64,000 bases of DNA from Acidobacteriaceae bacterium. GTDB taxonomy: Bacteria; Acidobacteriota; Terriglobia; Bryobacterales; Bryobacteraceae. Position 1 is the stretch's first letter. Every line of letters begins with the position of its first letter. Below are positions 33,746 through 41,912 of this stretch, in pieces. Below the pieces are notes generated by a model that was not told where the DNA came from, made no database searches, and worked only from the letters and a program-made list of their open reading frames with translations. Both the position numbers and the translations under genes were made by a program. The DNA lies in contig JAFAMD010000006.1 of assembly GCA_019233755.1 (NCBI GenBank), positions 100,043 through 164,042 on the forward strand, given 5' to 3'.

Positions 33746-34591
33746 TCAGTGGGTCATGGAATAGACGATATAGTTGATGCCGACCCGTATACCGAGGGCG
33801 GAGTATTCTTCGGGGTACTCGGGATCATCGGCCCACTCCCAGGAGTCGCCCAGGTCGGAATTGAAGGCCATGGCGACCATGACCCGGCCCTTGTCGTCAT
33901 AGATGCCGCGCCAGTGGGCGACGTATCCGTCATTGCGGAAGGGCACGCCCATGCGTACACCCCACTCGCCGGGGACCTGATATCGATTGTCGAGATCGTA
34001 GACAGTGTGAAAGATGGCGTCGCCGTCCGGGATCTCGACAATCGGGCGATCCGGAAAGATGCGCTTCATGCTGTTTTGAAATACGTTCCAATCGACGGTT
34101 CCCCAGAAGTCGTCGCACATGAGAAAGCCGCCGCGGAGAAGGTATTCGCGGAGTGTAAGCGCCTGCATATCAGTCAGTTGCCACTCGCCGACAAAGACTG
34201 CGTAGAGCCAGGGGTAGTTGAACACGTCGTCTTTGTCATCGAGGTTGACGGGCTGCTCGACGGATCGGGCCTGGAGGCGGGTCAGACGGCGGACCGCCTG
34301 AAGAAAGTGGCGGTCCGCCCGGGGGTAATCGTTCGTCCAACTGGAATGGCCTTTGGTCCAATCCCATCCGGCGTGCCGGAAATGCGCATCGGGGATAGAC
34401 GGATACATAAGGCGGGCGAAGACCCATTCGGTTTTTTCTTCAAAGTCGGGCGGAAGGGGGATCTGGCCCTCGTGATATTCATCGCCGGGATACTCGCGGA
34501 AAGGTTGAGGAAGATTGCGCTGGGCGGCGTAAAGGGCGGTCAGCACACTGAGTCCGCAGGCGAGCCAGGAGAAGGTTCTCCGCCAAGACAT
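33746..34591 (-). CDS. DUF4159 exported protein (copy 2)
   Basis: 281 aa from ATG 34591 with a signal peptide (FSWLACGLSVLTALYAAQ). It is very similar over its whole length to copy 1 (FREYPGDEYHEGQIPLPPDF, ARSVEQPVNLDDKDDVFNYP, GIYDDKGRVMVAMAFNSDLG, ALGIRVGINYIVYSMTH). The two diverge most in the Trp-rich stretch at about 70-90. An upstream in-frame ATG at 34621 is possible but lacks signal-peptide character. Confidence 0.9.
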   Translation of the reverse strand: MSWRRTFSWLACGLSVLTALYAAQRNLPQPFREYPGDEYHEGQIPLPPDFEEKTEWVFARLMYPSIPDAHFRHAGWDWTKGHSSWTNDYPRADRHFLQAVRRLTRLQARSVEQPVNLDDKDDVFNYPWLYAVFVGEWQLTDMQALTLREYLLRGGFLMCDDFWGTVDWNVFQNSMKRIFPDRPIVEIPDGDAIFHTVYDLDNRYQVPGEWGVRMGVPFRNDGYVAHWRGIYDDKGRVMVAMAFNSDLGDSWEWADDPEYPEEYSALGIRVGINYIVYSMTH

Positions 34592-34741
34592 CAGCACCGG
34601 GCCTCGCCCCGAGAATAGCATTGACAGGTTTGATGCGGGCGACGCGGCCGGTGATTTCTGCGATACGAACTTTCCTGGCCGTGCGAGGCACGGCCAAGCT
34701 GCCGCTGCCCCAGGTGCTCCGAGAAGCTGGGGCTTCGCGAC

Positions 34742-35563
34742 CTAAGGAGTCGACTTGGGTCTCCAGAAGCTCGCGGCCTGATTGACGACTGCCTCCGGGG
34801 GGTTGCTCAACTCGGGGAGGATTCGCATGATTCTCGTTTCAGACGATGCAACCACTTCGGCATTGGCTTTCTCCCAAGCGGCATATCCTTCGTCGCCCAT
34901 CAGCTTATGCAAGTCGGGTGCGGAATCGAACCCCGCCAAAGAAGGCTGCAGAGTGGTGAAGTAATAGAGCGGGCCGCTTCCGCCCGCGCTCAGTTGCGCT
35001 ACCAGGACGGTCCACGAAGGGCTGTTCTTTTCGATAGTGGCCTTGAGTACTTTCACCTGCTCTTCGAATTGAGTCTGATGGCCAGGATTTACATGCACTT
35101 GTTGAAGGCGGATCCAGCGGGCGGCGCCCACCATTTTGGTGTAACTGTCTGGATCCTTCGGCGCATTGTAGCTGAGATCCCAGCGGCGGTGGCGAAGCTC
35201 GGTCCGTGAACTGATAATCGTGGCATCAAAGTCCTGCCCCATCTTCTTCCACGCCGCCATACCAAGACCCTCGACCATGGCGGAATTAAATGCCTTGTTG
35301 CCCTCTTCAATTGCCGCATAATTCGCGCGTTGGCTCACAAAGAAAACCGTGTTGCCCTCGCCGAACTGGTTTTCCATCGCAATCCAGTTATCGCCTTTGC
35401 CTTTGCGATTCATTTCGACCGCTTTGCGAACGAGCCCGTCGAAGTCGGCGCGTTTTTCCGGTTTCACTCTTACCGCTTCAACGTCGAGATAATCGGGCAG
35501 TTGCGCCAGTGCAATGGGAGATGCGACGAGCGCGAGCGAGAGAGCCGCAGCTAATCTATTCAT
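34742..35563 (-). CDS. Secreted protein of unknown function, possibly dimeric alpha/beta-barrel-like
   Basis: 273 aa from ATG 35563, which has AAGGA about 8 bases upstream. A signal peptide (AAALSLALVASPIALAQ) is followed by two similar halves (YLDVEAVRVKPEKRADFDGL ... and WIRLQQVHVNPGHQTQFEEQ ...) with strand-helix patterns like those of antibiotic-monooxygenase/ferredoxin-like domains. That similarity is by eye. The open frame extends far upstream without coding character. Confidence 0.7.
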   Translation of the reverse strand: MNRLAAALSLALVASPIALAQLPDYLDVEAVRVKPEKRADFDGLVRKAVEMNRKGKGDNWIAMENQFGEGNTVFFVSQRANYAAIEEGNKAFNSAMVEGLGMAAWKKMGQDFDATIISSRTELRHRRWDLSYNAPKDPDSYTKMVGAARWIRLQQVHVNPGHQTQFEEQVKVLKATIEKNSPSWTVLVAQLSAGGSGPLYYFTTLQPSLAGFDSAPDLHKLMGDEGYAAWEKANAEVVASSETRIMRILPELSNPPEAVVNQAASFWRPKSTP

Positions 35564-35616
35564 ATGAGATCCTTGCCTCGTCAAGCATAGATCCAGCAGC
35601 AGGTGGGTGCAAGGGT

Positions 35617-36348
35617 TCACGTAGTTTTCCGTGCGCAATTGGAAGGAAAGCGAGAGCGCAACAGCACTGCAATCGCCGCAAGCGTCAGGCCGACCAGTCC
35701 CACCGTGCCAGGTTCGGGCGCCGTGGCAGCTTGCGGCGCCACGGTTATCACAAGGTTTTCCATTGTGAAAGCTTGAGCATCGTCTGCGACGTCGTAGCAA
35801 GAGGCCCGGGAAGCCCTCTCGGCGTTGCAAGCCGAGCCGCTTTCTATAACGACTTGCGTAAAGGGGAGTTCGGAGACGAACCCGAAGAATCCGTTATACG
35901 TTAGTCCACGGTAGATTTGATCGCCCGAAAGATTGATGGGAAACGCTGCGACCGGACCGCCATTGGTGAAAAGCAGAAGCCCGGAGTCAACTTTCATTTT
36001 CCAGTCGGCGCCAAAAGCATAGATAGGGGCGTCGAAGGTTACGAGAGTGTAATCGCCTTTCCAACCCGCTTCGACCCACGCTCCGTTTTGAATGGACGCG
36101 CGCCCGGAGCCTAGTTGGCCATCCAAGCGATTCATTGATTGGACGGAGAGCCCCGGGACGTCAACGGAACCGGAGTTGAACCGCTCCTCAAATACTGTGG
36201 TTGCGGGCGTGGACTCGATAGCAGGAGTCAACCAGGACCACACATCGGTGTAAGCCGTGCAACTTACACATGAGTACGCGGTGTTTCCGAGCGCTAACTT
36301 ACACAAGCATCCAGTGAGTACGACGACCACTGCCACAGGCTTGCGCAT
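35617..36348 (-). CDS. PEP-CTERM sorting-signal protein
   Basis: 243 aa from ATG 36348, preceded by AGGAGG. A signal peptide is followed by a beta-rich body and a C-terminal tripartite sorting signal: PEPGTVGLVG, a hydrophobic helix (LTLAAIAVLL) and a basic end (RSRFPSNCARK). Such proteins are processed by exosortase at the cell envelope and usually end up in exopolysaccharide-rich surfaces. No exosortase lies in this window. Several Cys at the mature N-terminus (SCVSC) are notable. Confidence 0.88.
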   Translation of the reverse strand: MRKPVAVVVVLTGCLCKLALGNTAYSCVSCTAYTDVWSWLTPAIESTPATTVFEERFNSGSVDVPGLSVQSMNRLDGQLGSGRASIQNGAWVEAGWKGDYTLVTFDAPIYAFGADWKMKVDSGLLLFTNGGPVAAFPINLSGDQIYRGLTYNGFFGFVSELPFTQVVIESGSACNAERASRASCYDVADDAQAFTMENLVITVAPQAATAPEPGTVGLVGLTLAAIAVLLRSRFPSNCARKTT

Positions 36349-36671
36349 ACATTCCTCCTGCAAACACAGGAAGTGGACTGCGGTATGCGCGCACTCGGTA
36401 ACCGTTGTCTGGTACCAAAAGTACTGAAGCAGCGGCGATGCGGTGAAGAAGCCTTCGAAAAACTACGGGCACTGCGTACGTGTGTGGACGGATGCAGAGG
36501 GAAACCCGGGAAGCGAGGAGGAACTTCCGCCCCGCGAGATGTTTTATTTCCAAGCGGTTTAGGCTGCGGAAATTTTCCGTCAATTCCCGGATTCTTAGTC
36601 CTTTGCGCAGTATGTTATACGATTCAATGAGATCTCGGTTGTCAAGAAAAAGTAAATTCCCGAATTTATTA

Positions 36672-36701
36672 TTGACCTACTTTCCCATTTCCCTCTAGAC
36701 T
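36672..36701 (+). promoter_or_regulatory. Candidate sigma-70 promoter in an A/T-rich gap
   Basis: TTGACC (36672-36677) and TAGACT (36696-36701) are separated by 18 bp in a stretch clearly richer in A/T than its neighbours. It would start transcription a few bases ahead of a ribosome binding site and a 38-codon frame. In the rest of 36364-36998 I see no other gene. Confidence 0.45.
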
Positions 36702-36724
36702 TAGATAGTCAGAAGGTATATTCT

Positions 36725-36841
36725 GTGCTGACCACATATCCAAAGATGAGGCTCAAAGTTCCTCACATGTGCGGCTTCGCTGACGCGACCGTACAGGACA
36801 TGTGGGAATGCACCATTCCCGCACTTAACCAGGCCCTTTGA
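36725..36841 (+). CDS. Putative 38-aa peptide
   Basis: GTG 36725 is preceded by AGAAGG (36711-36716) at 8 bases and by a candidate promoter. The product begins MLTTYPKMRLKVPHMCGFAD and continues to WECTIPALNQAL, with two Cys 12 residues apart and no signal peptide. An internal ATG at codon 8 could also serve as the start. No family recognised; support rests on signals, not homology. Confidence 0.35.
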   Translation: MLTTYPKMRLKVPHMCGFADATVQDMWECTIPALNQAL

Positions 36842-37001
36842 TCTCACTGGGCACCAGCACACCGTAATCCGCCTGCGCCGGTAAACCTGTCTGTAACCCA
36901 GGACTTCAGCGTCTCTACGTGCTGAAATTACGAGCCTTATTAATTTTTATCGATTCAAAACAACTATGTAACTTGCCTAGTACTTAACTGAGAGGTGGAT
37001 G

Positions 37002-37559
37002 ATGCTTTGGAAGCGAATCGTCGTAGGGGATCAGGAGCGGGTGTTGCTCTCCAAGAACGGCCAGTTTCGCGGGATACTCACGCCCGGCAAATACCGCATC
37101 TTCGTCGCGCCAGGATCGTCTCTCGCGATCGAGCGGCACAACGTGCGCGATGTCGTATTCCAAAGCAAGTGGGCCGATTACCTGGCAGAGGAGCGTCCGG
37201 ATCTGGTAGAGCGCTACTTCATCCGCGTGGAGACGAATGAAATCCAGGTTGGAATGGTTTACGTAGACGACAAGCTGTTCCGGGTGATGACGCCGGCAAA
37301 GCGCATGCTGTTCTGGCGCGGCGCGGCAAAGGTGACCGCGGAGCTGGTGAACGTGATTGCGGAGCCAGAGATGACGATCGAAAAGCTGCCATGGCAGGGG
37401 GGTCACGGGTACGACGAGCCCAAGATCTTCAGCGTGGTGGATGAGGCGGAAGCCCGGTCGCTGCTCGCTCGCGACGAACGCAAGCGGGCCAAGCCGGCCG
37501 GGGCGTATCGCTTCCGGACCGTGCTGATGCACCGGGGCGCGGAGGCGCTGGACCGTTAA
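37002..37559 (+). CDS. Slipin N-terminal-like protein without an SPFH core
   Basis: 185 aa. It begins MLWKRIVVGDQERVLLSKNG, then LTPGKYRIFVAPG, LVERYFIRVETNEIQVGMVY, LFRVMTPAKRMLFWRG, a pattern that to my eye matches the region ahead of the band-7/SPFH domain in bacterial slipins. The frame stops where the SPFH domain would start. I prefer ATG 37002 because AGAGG is only 3 bases from ATG 36999. The stop codon lies inside the terminator stem. Confidence 0.65.
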   Translation: MLWKRIVVGDQERVLLSKNGQFRGILTPGKYRIFVAPGSSLAIERHNVRDVVFQSKWADYLAEERPDLVERYFIRVETNEIQVGMVYVDDKLFRVMTPAKRMLFWRGAAKVTAELVNVIAEPEMTIEKLPWQGGHGYDEPKIFSVVDEAEARSLLARDERKRAKPAGAYRFRTVLMHRGAEALDR

Positions 37560-37576
37560 CGGTCCAGCGCCCTTTT
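37544..37576 (+). terminator. Terminator overlapping the stop codon
   Basis: Positions 37544-37571 form a perfect 28-bp palindrome (arm GGCGCTGGACCGTT and its complement) followed by TTTTT. The TAA stop lies at its centre, so the last codons of the slipin-like gene are part of the stem. Strong intrinsic terminator geometry, although a few central bases must form the loop. Confidence 0.85.
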
Positions 37577-37603
37577 TGAAAGTGACACGTTTCCCACTCG
37601 CTA

Positions 37604-37632
37604 TTGACAAGCACCCCGGCTGGTGCTAGTTT
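37604..37632 (+). promoter_or_regulatory. blaI promoter with embedded inverted repeat
   Basis: TTGACA (37604-37609) and TAGTTT (37627-37632) are 17 bp apart. The spacer contains AGCACC (37610-37615) and GGTGCT (37622-37627), an inverted repeat suited to autorepression by BlaI. It differs from the classical TACA..TGTA BlaI operator. The predicted transcript would start only about 2-3 bases before the ATG. Confidence 0.6.
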
Positions 37633-37641
37633 TCTAGCAGG

Positions 37642-38028
37642 ATGCTAAATACACAGCACAAGCTCAGCCGGCGCGAGCGGCAGATCATGGATGTTCTCTA
37701 CCGGTTTGGCCGTGCCACGGCAGCCGAGATTCATCAGGGTATTCCCGATCCCCCGAGTTACTCGGCAGTGCGTGCGATGCTGCGGGTACTTGAAGAGAAG
37801 GGCCATATCCGCCATGAGGAGAAGGATCTTCGTTATGTCTTCATACCGGTGGTGCCGCGGGAAAAGGCCCGGCGATCTGCGGTGCGGCACCTGCTGGATA
37901 CGTTTTTTGACGGCTCGCCGGAGCAGGCTGTCGCAACGTTGCTGGATGTATCGGCGCGCAATTTATCGAAAGAAGAACTCGACCGGCTAGTCGCGCTGGT
38001 GGAGAAGGCCAGGCAGGAGGGGCGGTGA
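37642..38028 (+). CDS. blaI: BlaI/MecI-family repressor
   Basis: 128-aa winged-helix repressor: LSRRERQIMDVLYRFGRATA, AEIHQGIPDPPSYSAVRAML, RVLEEKGHIRHEEKDLRYVF. The C-terminal part carries the dimerisation helices. It would repress its own promoter until cleaved through the M56 partner encoded 2 bp downstream. The ATG has no spaced ribosome binding site; AGG abuts it directly. Confidence 0.93.
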   Translation: MLNTQHKLSRRERQIMDVLYRFGRATAAEIHQGIPDPPSYSAVRAMLRVLEEKGHIRHEEKDLRYVFIPVVPREKARRSAVRHLLDTFFDGSPEQAVATLLDVSARNLSKEELDRLVALVEKARQEGR

Positions 38029-38029
38029 G

Positions 38030-39682
38030 ATGGGGTGGTTCTGGACCAGTCTGCTGATCCGCTCCGCCGTGATCCTTGCGGCAGCCGAGATTCTGCGGCG
38101 CCTGCCGCGAAAATCCGACCCGGCTTACCGGCATCGGGTGGTGCTGGCGGCGTTCGGACTTCTTCTGCTCTGGCCATTGTTTTCGGCTATCGTTCCGGAA
38201 ATTCGGCTTTCCCTTTGGCCTCACTTACCCACTCGCGGCAGCGTCACGGTTCAGCAAACAATATTTCTGCCGGAGCGAGACCTGCCGGCGGCGCGACGTA
38301 TCAACTGGCCGCTCGCGATCTGGGCAACCGGCGCGTTTCTTGCGCTGGCGCCCGTTCTCATCGGCCATCTGAGAGTGCTCCGGATGGCACGCCGGGCTGC
38401 GCCGCTGGCCGACCAGTGCTGGAAGGACGCTCTTGATGAGGGATGCAGTCAGTTGGGAATCAGGAAGAAGCCGGACCTGTTGATTTCTGTACAACCGGTG
38501 ATGCCCCTCACTTTCGGGATGCGACGGCCGCGGATTCTGCTCCCGGCGGAGTGTCTGGAGTGGACCCCTTTGCGGCGACGAACGGTTCTGCTGCACGAGA
38601 TGGCGCATGTGCAACGGCGGGACCTTTCCGCTCAGCTCTTCGCAAGCCTGATAACGGCCTTGTGGTGGTTTCAGCCGCTGTGTTGGACGAGCCGCCGGAG
38701 TCTGCGGCGCGAGAGCGAGCGGGCGTGCGACGCGGTGGTGATAGCGTCCGGAATCCGGGCTTCGGATTACGCCTCTGAGTTACTCCATATTGCACAGAGT
38801 TTCAGCAGAGGAAAGCAATGGCCGGCGGCGGCGATTACGATGGCGCGCCGCGGCGAGTTGGAAGGCCGATTGTATGCGATTCTCGGCCCGCTGCCGGATG
38901 GAAGAATACGCGGGCTGTCGATTGCGGCGGTATCCGCACTTACTCTGCTCACGCTGTCTGCTTCCGCAATTACTGTATTACCCAAAGAAAAAGACTTACC
39001 AGGAGGAGGTTTATCTATGAAACGCACGTTACTATCAGGGCTGCTGGCTTCGGCGGGCCTTTCGGCGGCGACGATTGGGGGCTCGGTTTTCGATCCAAGC
39101 GGCGCCGCGGTTCCGAATGCGAAAGCATTGGTCTATGACCCGGACACCTCGATCAAGCAGGAGACGACAACGGGCCCGGAAGGCAAATTCGCCTTCGACA
39201 ACCTGCCGGCCGGCCAATACATTTTACGCATCGAGAAGCCCGGGTTTACTTCGCTGTTTCGAGAGTTCAATGTGCAAGCCGATTCGAAGGTGGAGAAGGG
39301 ACTGGTGCTGAATCTCGGCTCGATTCAGGAAGAAGTCAACGTACAGGGAAAGGGCGCACGCGCCGCGGTCCCGCAGCCGTTGAACCCGCAGCAGCTTCGA
39401 ATCGGAGGCGCGGTTCAGGAATCAAAACTCACTAAGAAGGTACAGCCGGTTTATCCAGCATCGGCAAAGGCGGCCGGGGTGGAAGGAACGGTCCGGCTGG
39501 AGATGGTGATCGGAATGAACGGTGTGCCGCTGGACATCCGGGTTGTTTCTTCACCGAGCGATGATTTGACGCAATCGGCGTTGGACGCCGTTCGGCAATG
39601 GGAGTACAGCACGACGCTGCTGAACGGGCAACCGGTCGAAGTAGTTACCGACGTGACGGTGAACTATACGCTGGCGCATTGA
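38030..39682 (+). CDS. BlaR1-like M56 metallopeptidase fused to carboxypeptidase-regulatory and TonB C-terminal domains
   Basis: 550 aa. The N-terminal part (about 1-320) has several transmembrane helices and an M56 zinc site (LLHEMAHVQRRD, then ESERACDAVV). The usual penicillin-binding sensor is absent. After a helix near 310 comes a second signal-peptide-like segment (MKRTLLSGLLASAGLSAA at residue 330), a carboxypeptidase-regulatory/Cna-type domain (GGSVFDPSGAAVPNAKALVY) and a TonB C-terminal domain (VQPVYPASAKAAGVEGTVRL). It may be two proteins in one frame: an ideal ribosome binding site precedes Met330. Confidence 0.88.
   Translation: MGWFWTSLLIRSAVILAAAEILRRLPRKSDPAYRHRVVLAAFGLLLLWPLFSAIVPEIRLSLWPHLPTRGSVTVQQTIFLPERDLPAARRINWPLAIWATGAFLALAPVLIGHLRVLRMARRAAPLADQCWKDALDEGCSQLGIRKKPDLLISVQPVMPLTFGMRRPRILLPAECLEWTPLRRRTVLLHEMAHVQRRDLSAQLFASLITALWWFQPLCWTSRRSLRRESERACDAVVIASGIRASDYASELLHIAQSFSRGKQWPAAAITMARRGELEGRLYAILGPLPDGRIRGLSIAAVSALTLLTLSASAITVLPKEKDLPGGGLSMKRTLLSGLLASAGLSAATIGGSVFDPSGAAVPNAKALVYDPDTSIKQETTTGPEGKFAFDNLPAGQYILRIEKPGFTSLFREFNVQADSKVEKGLVLNLGSIQEEVNVQGKGARAAVPQPLNPQQLRIGGAVQESKLTKKVQPVYPASAKAAGVEGTVRLEMVIGMNGVPLDIRVVSSPSDDLTQSALDAVRQWEYSTTLLNGQPVEVVTDVTVNYTLAH
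39001..39019 (+). promoter_or_regulatory. Strong internal ribosome binding site and in-frame ATG inside the M56 gene
   Basis: AGGAGGAGG (39001-39009) lies 7 bases before ATG 39017, which is in frame with the M56 start (codon 330). Initiation here would make a secreted 221-aa protein (39017-39682) with its own signal peptide, one regulatory domain and a TonB C-terminal domain. Confidence 0.7.
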
Positions 39683-39695
39683 GCGGATGAAAAAT

Positions 39696-39726
39696 GGGGA
39701 GAGACAACCGAGCCTCTCCCCGTTTT
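39696..39726. terminator. Bidirectional terminator
   Basis: GGGGAGAG (39696-39703) and CTCTCCCC (39714-39721) form an 8-bp stem with GTTTT on the plus strand and ATTTTTC on the minus strand. It separates the convergent M56 and hydrolase genes. Confidence 0.85.
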
Positions 39727-39727
39727 C

Positions 39728-40606
39728 CTAGCGGAGGCCCTGCGCTTTCAGCCAGTCGGCAAGCCGGTCCGGCCAGGTGCGCAAAACGGGATCGTGCTGC
39801 GCGAGACCGACTCCGTGAGGTCCGTGAAGATAGATGTGCATCTCTGCGGGAACGCCGGCCTGGCGCAGCGCCGTATAGAACTGGATGCTGTTCTGAACCG
39901 GCACGACGGTATCATCGCTCGTGTGAAACAGAAACGCCGGCGGCGTTTGCGGTGTGACTTGCAGCTCGTTGGAAAGAAGCCGGACCAACTCCGGATCGGG
40001 CTTTTCACCGAGTAATGCATGCAGAGACCCGAGGTGCGCATGCGGCTCGAGGAACGTAATCACCGGATACGCCAGGATCATGAAGTCCGGCCGCGAGCTC
40101 TGTTTGTCGATGGCATCCGCGCCGTTAGGGTCTCCCGGATCGAAATGAGTTCCGGCAGTGGAAGCAAGATGACCACCAGCAGAAAAACCCCAGATGCCCA
40201 CGCGATTCGGCTCGACTCCGAAATCCGCGGCGTGCGCGCGCACGTAGCGAATCGCGCGCTGGGCGTCCCAGAGTTCGACCGGATAGTGGTACTTCGGTCC
40301 CAGGCGGTATTTCAGAACGAAGGCTGAAATTCCGAGATGGTTCAGCCATTCGGCAACCTGCTTCCCTTCGTGATCCATCGCCAGATGGACGTAGCCACCG
40401 CCGGGGCAAACGACCACGGCGGTGGGCACCTTGTTCGGTCCTGAGGCGGAGTATAACGTCAGCGCCGGGTTATCGACGTCCGCATCGCCTTTCGCTCCAG
40501 GCGCACCGTCCTGCCAAAGCAGAATTGTTTGATGTTCGGGTACTTGCGCGGCGAGGCGGCCAGCATAGAGAAGTGCACTCATGAGTAGAGCGGAGGCTGT
40601 TCTCAT
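39728..40606 (-). CDS. Secreted alpha/beta hydrolase (acetyl-xylan-esterase/BD-FAE-like)
   Basis: 292 aa with a signal peptide (ASALLMSALLYAGRLAAQ). Motifs: VVVCPGGGYVHLAMDHEGKQ (oxyanion loop), GIWGFSAGGHLAS with the nucleophile Ser, FHTSDDTVVPVQNS with the acid, and HGPHGVGLAQ with the His. This pattern is common in carbohydrate esterases and feruloyl-type esterases. Substrate not determined. It lies 6 bp downstream of the kbl stop and may be in the same transcript. Confidence 0.88.
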   Translation of the reverse strand: MRTASALLMSALLYAGRLAAQVPEHQTILLWQDGAPGAKGDADVDNPALTLYSASGPNKVPTAVVVCPGGGYVHLAMDHEGKQVAEWLNHLGISAFVLKYRLGPKYHYPVELWDAQRAIRYVRAHAADFGVEPNRVGIWGFSAGGHLASTAGTHFDPGDPNGADAIDKQSSRPDFMILAYPVITFLEPHAHLGSLHALLGEKPDPELVRLLSNELQVTPQTPPAFLFHTSDDTVVPVQNSIQFYTALRQAGVPAEMHIYLHGPHGVGLAQHDPVLRTWPDRLADWLKAQGLR

Positions 40607-40612
40607 GCGCGG

Positions 40613-41797
40613 CTAGAACCCCAGTTCCTGCCTGGCGGCGGCAAACTGCTCCGCGGCGAACTCGAGTTCTTTCGGGGTATGAGCGGCGGACACCTGCACG
40701 CGAATTCGTGCTTTGCCCAGCGGCACCACCGGGTATGAAAACCCGATCACGTAGACGCCGCGTTTGAGCAACGCGTCAGCCATCGCCGTGGCATGGGCAG
40801 CATCGCCGAACATGACGGGGACGATGGGATGTTCGCCGGGCAGGATCGTGAATCCGTTTGCGGACATGCGTTCGCGAAAGAGACGGGTGTTGGAGAAAAG
40901 CTTTTCGCGCAGCTCTGAGGTCTCGGTGAGCAGTTCGAGAACTTTGATAGAAGCAGCGACAATGGGCGGCGCTACCGAATTTGAGAACAGATACGGCCGC
41001 GACCGCTGGCGCAGGAGATCAATGATCTCACGGCGTCCGCTGGTATATCCGCCGCTTGCGCCGCCGAGCGCCTTTCCCAGCGTCCCCGTCATGATATCGA
41101 TGCGGCCCATCACGTTGTGATATTCGTGCGTGCCGCGACCGTGTGCACCCATGAAACCGACTGCATGGGAGTCGTCGACCATCACCATCGCTTTGTACTT
41201 ATCCGCGAGATCGCAGATATGCCGCAGCTTTGCGATGTAGCCATCCATCGAAAAGACGCCATCGGTCGCGACGAGGCGGTTACGCGCGGTGCCGGCCTCT
41301 TTCAACTTGGCTTCGAGATCATCCATGTCGCCGTTCTTGAAGCGGAAGCGCGCCGCTTTCGAAAGACGAATGCCGTCGATAATGCTGGCGTGATTCAGCT
41401 CGTCGGAGATAATGGCGTCATCCTGTTCCATCAGCGTTTCGAACAACCCGCCATTGGCATCGAAACAGGAGCTGTAGAGGATGGTGTCCTCTGTGCCGAG
41501 GAATTCAGTCAATCTGGCTTCGAGCTGCTTATGGATGGTCTGGGTGCCGCAGATGAAGCGCACACTCGAAAGACCGTATCCCCAGTGGTCCAGGGCCTTG
41601 TGCGCCGCCGCCACTACGGCCGGATGGTTCGCAAGGCCGAGATAGTTATTCGCACAGAGATTCAGAACCGGAGCGCCTGGACCTACTCGAACTTCGGCCT
41701 GCTGCGGGCTCTCAATGAGACGTTCGCGTTTGAACAGCCCGGCATGTTCGATTTCACTCAGCTTCTCAGCCAGATGCGGCTGAACGTTTCCATACAT
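40613..41797 (-). CDS. kbl: 2-amino-3-ketobutyrate CoA ligase (glycine C-acetyltransferase)
   Basis: PLP enzyme that splits 2-amino-3-ketobutyrate with CoA to glycine and acetyl-CoA, the second step of threonine catabolism after Tdh. 394 aa with [49 protein letters not shown] and the PLP lysine in [15 protein letters not shown]. The ATG has GAGGAG upstream. tdh lies further upstream on the same strand with sdaA between them. Confidence 0.97.
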   Translation of the reverse strand: MYGNVQPHLAEKLSEIEHAGLFKRERLIESPQQAEVRVGPGAPVLNLCANNYLGLANHPAVVAAAHKALDHWGYGLSSVRFICGTQTIHKQLEARLTEFLGTEDTILYSSCFDANGGLFETLMEQDDAIISDELNHASIIDGIRLSKAARFRFKNGDMDDLEAKLKEAGTARNRLVATDGVFSMDGYIAKLRHICDLADKYKAMVMVDDSHAVGFMGAHGRGTHEYHNVMGRIDIMTGTLGKALGGASGGYTSGRREIIDLLRQRSRPYLFSNSVAPPIVAASIKVLELLTETSELREKLFSNTRLFRERMSANGFTILPGEHPIVPVMFGDAAHATAMADALLKRGVYVIGFSYPVVPLGKARIRVQVSAAHTPKELEFAAEQFAAARQELGF

Positions 41798-41814
41798 GTT
41801 TTGTTCTCCTCACG

Positions 41815-41906
41815 CATATTCCAACCGCGCACAACGGGCAGCCAATCGCCCTGTGCGCTACATATTCCAACCGCGCACAACGGGCAGCCAACCGCCCTGT
41901 GCGCTA
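41815..41906. repeat. 46-bp tandem repeat with internal hairpins
   Basis: Two copies, 41815-41860 and 41861-41906, head to tail, differing at one base. Each starts CATATTCCAACC and contains a stem: GCGCACA with TGTGCGC, plus inner GGGC with GCCC. The pair fills most of the sdaA-kbl gap and would put two hairpins in the kbl leader or end the sdaA transcript. Confidence 0.85.
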
Positions 41907-41912
41907 CTTTGC

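Noticed and set aside
33749-34618. Plus-strand 289-codon frame opposite DUF4159 copy 2
   Set aside because: It mirrors a well-supported coding region and shows no signal peptide or recognisable motif.
35617-36348. A local exosortase/PEP-CTERM system
   Set aside because: Only a single substrate protein is present; no exosortase or associated polysaccharide cluster is in the window.
36299-36583. Minus-strand 94-codon frame overlapping the PEP-CTERM gene start
   Set aside because: It overlaps the PEP-CTERM gene's AGGAGG site and signal peptide in another phase and has no coding character.
41815-41906. CRISPR-like repeat
   Set aside because: Only two copies, directly adjacent with no spacer, and no cas genes nearby.
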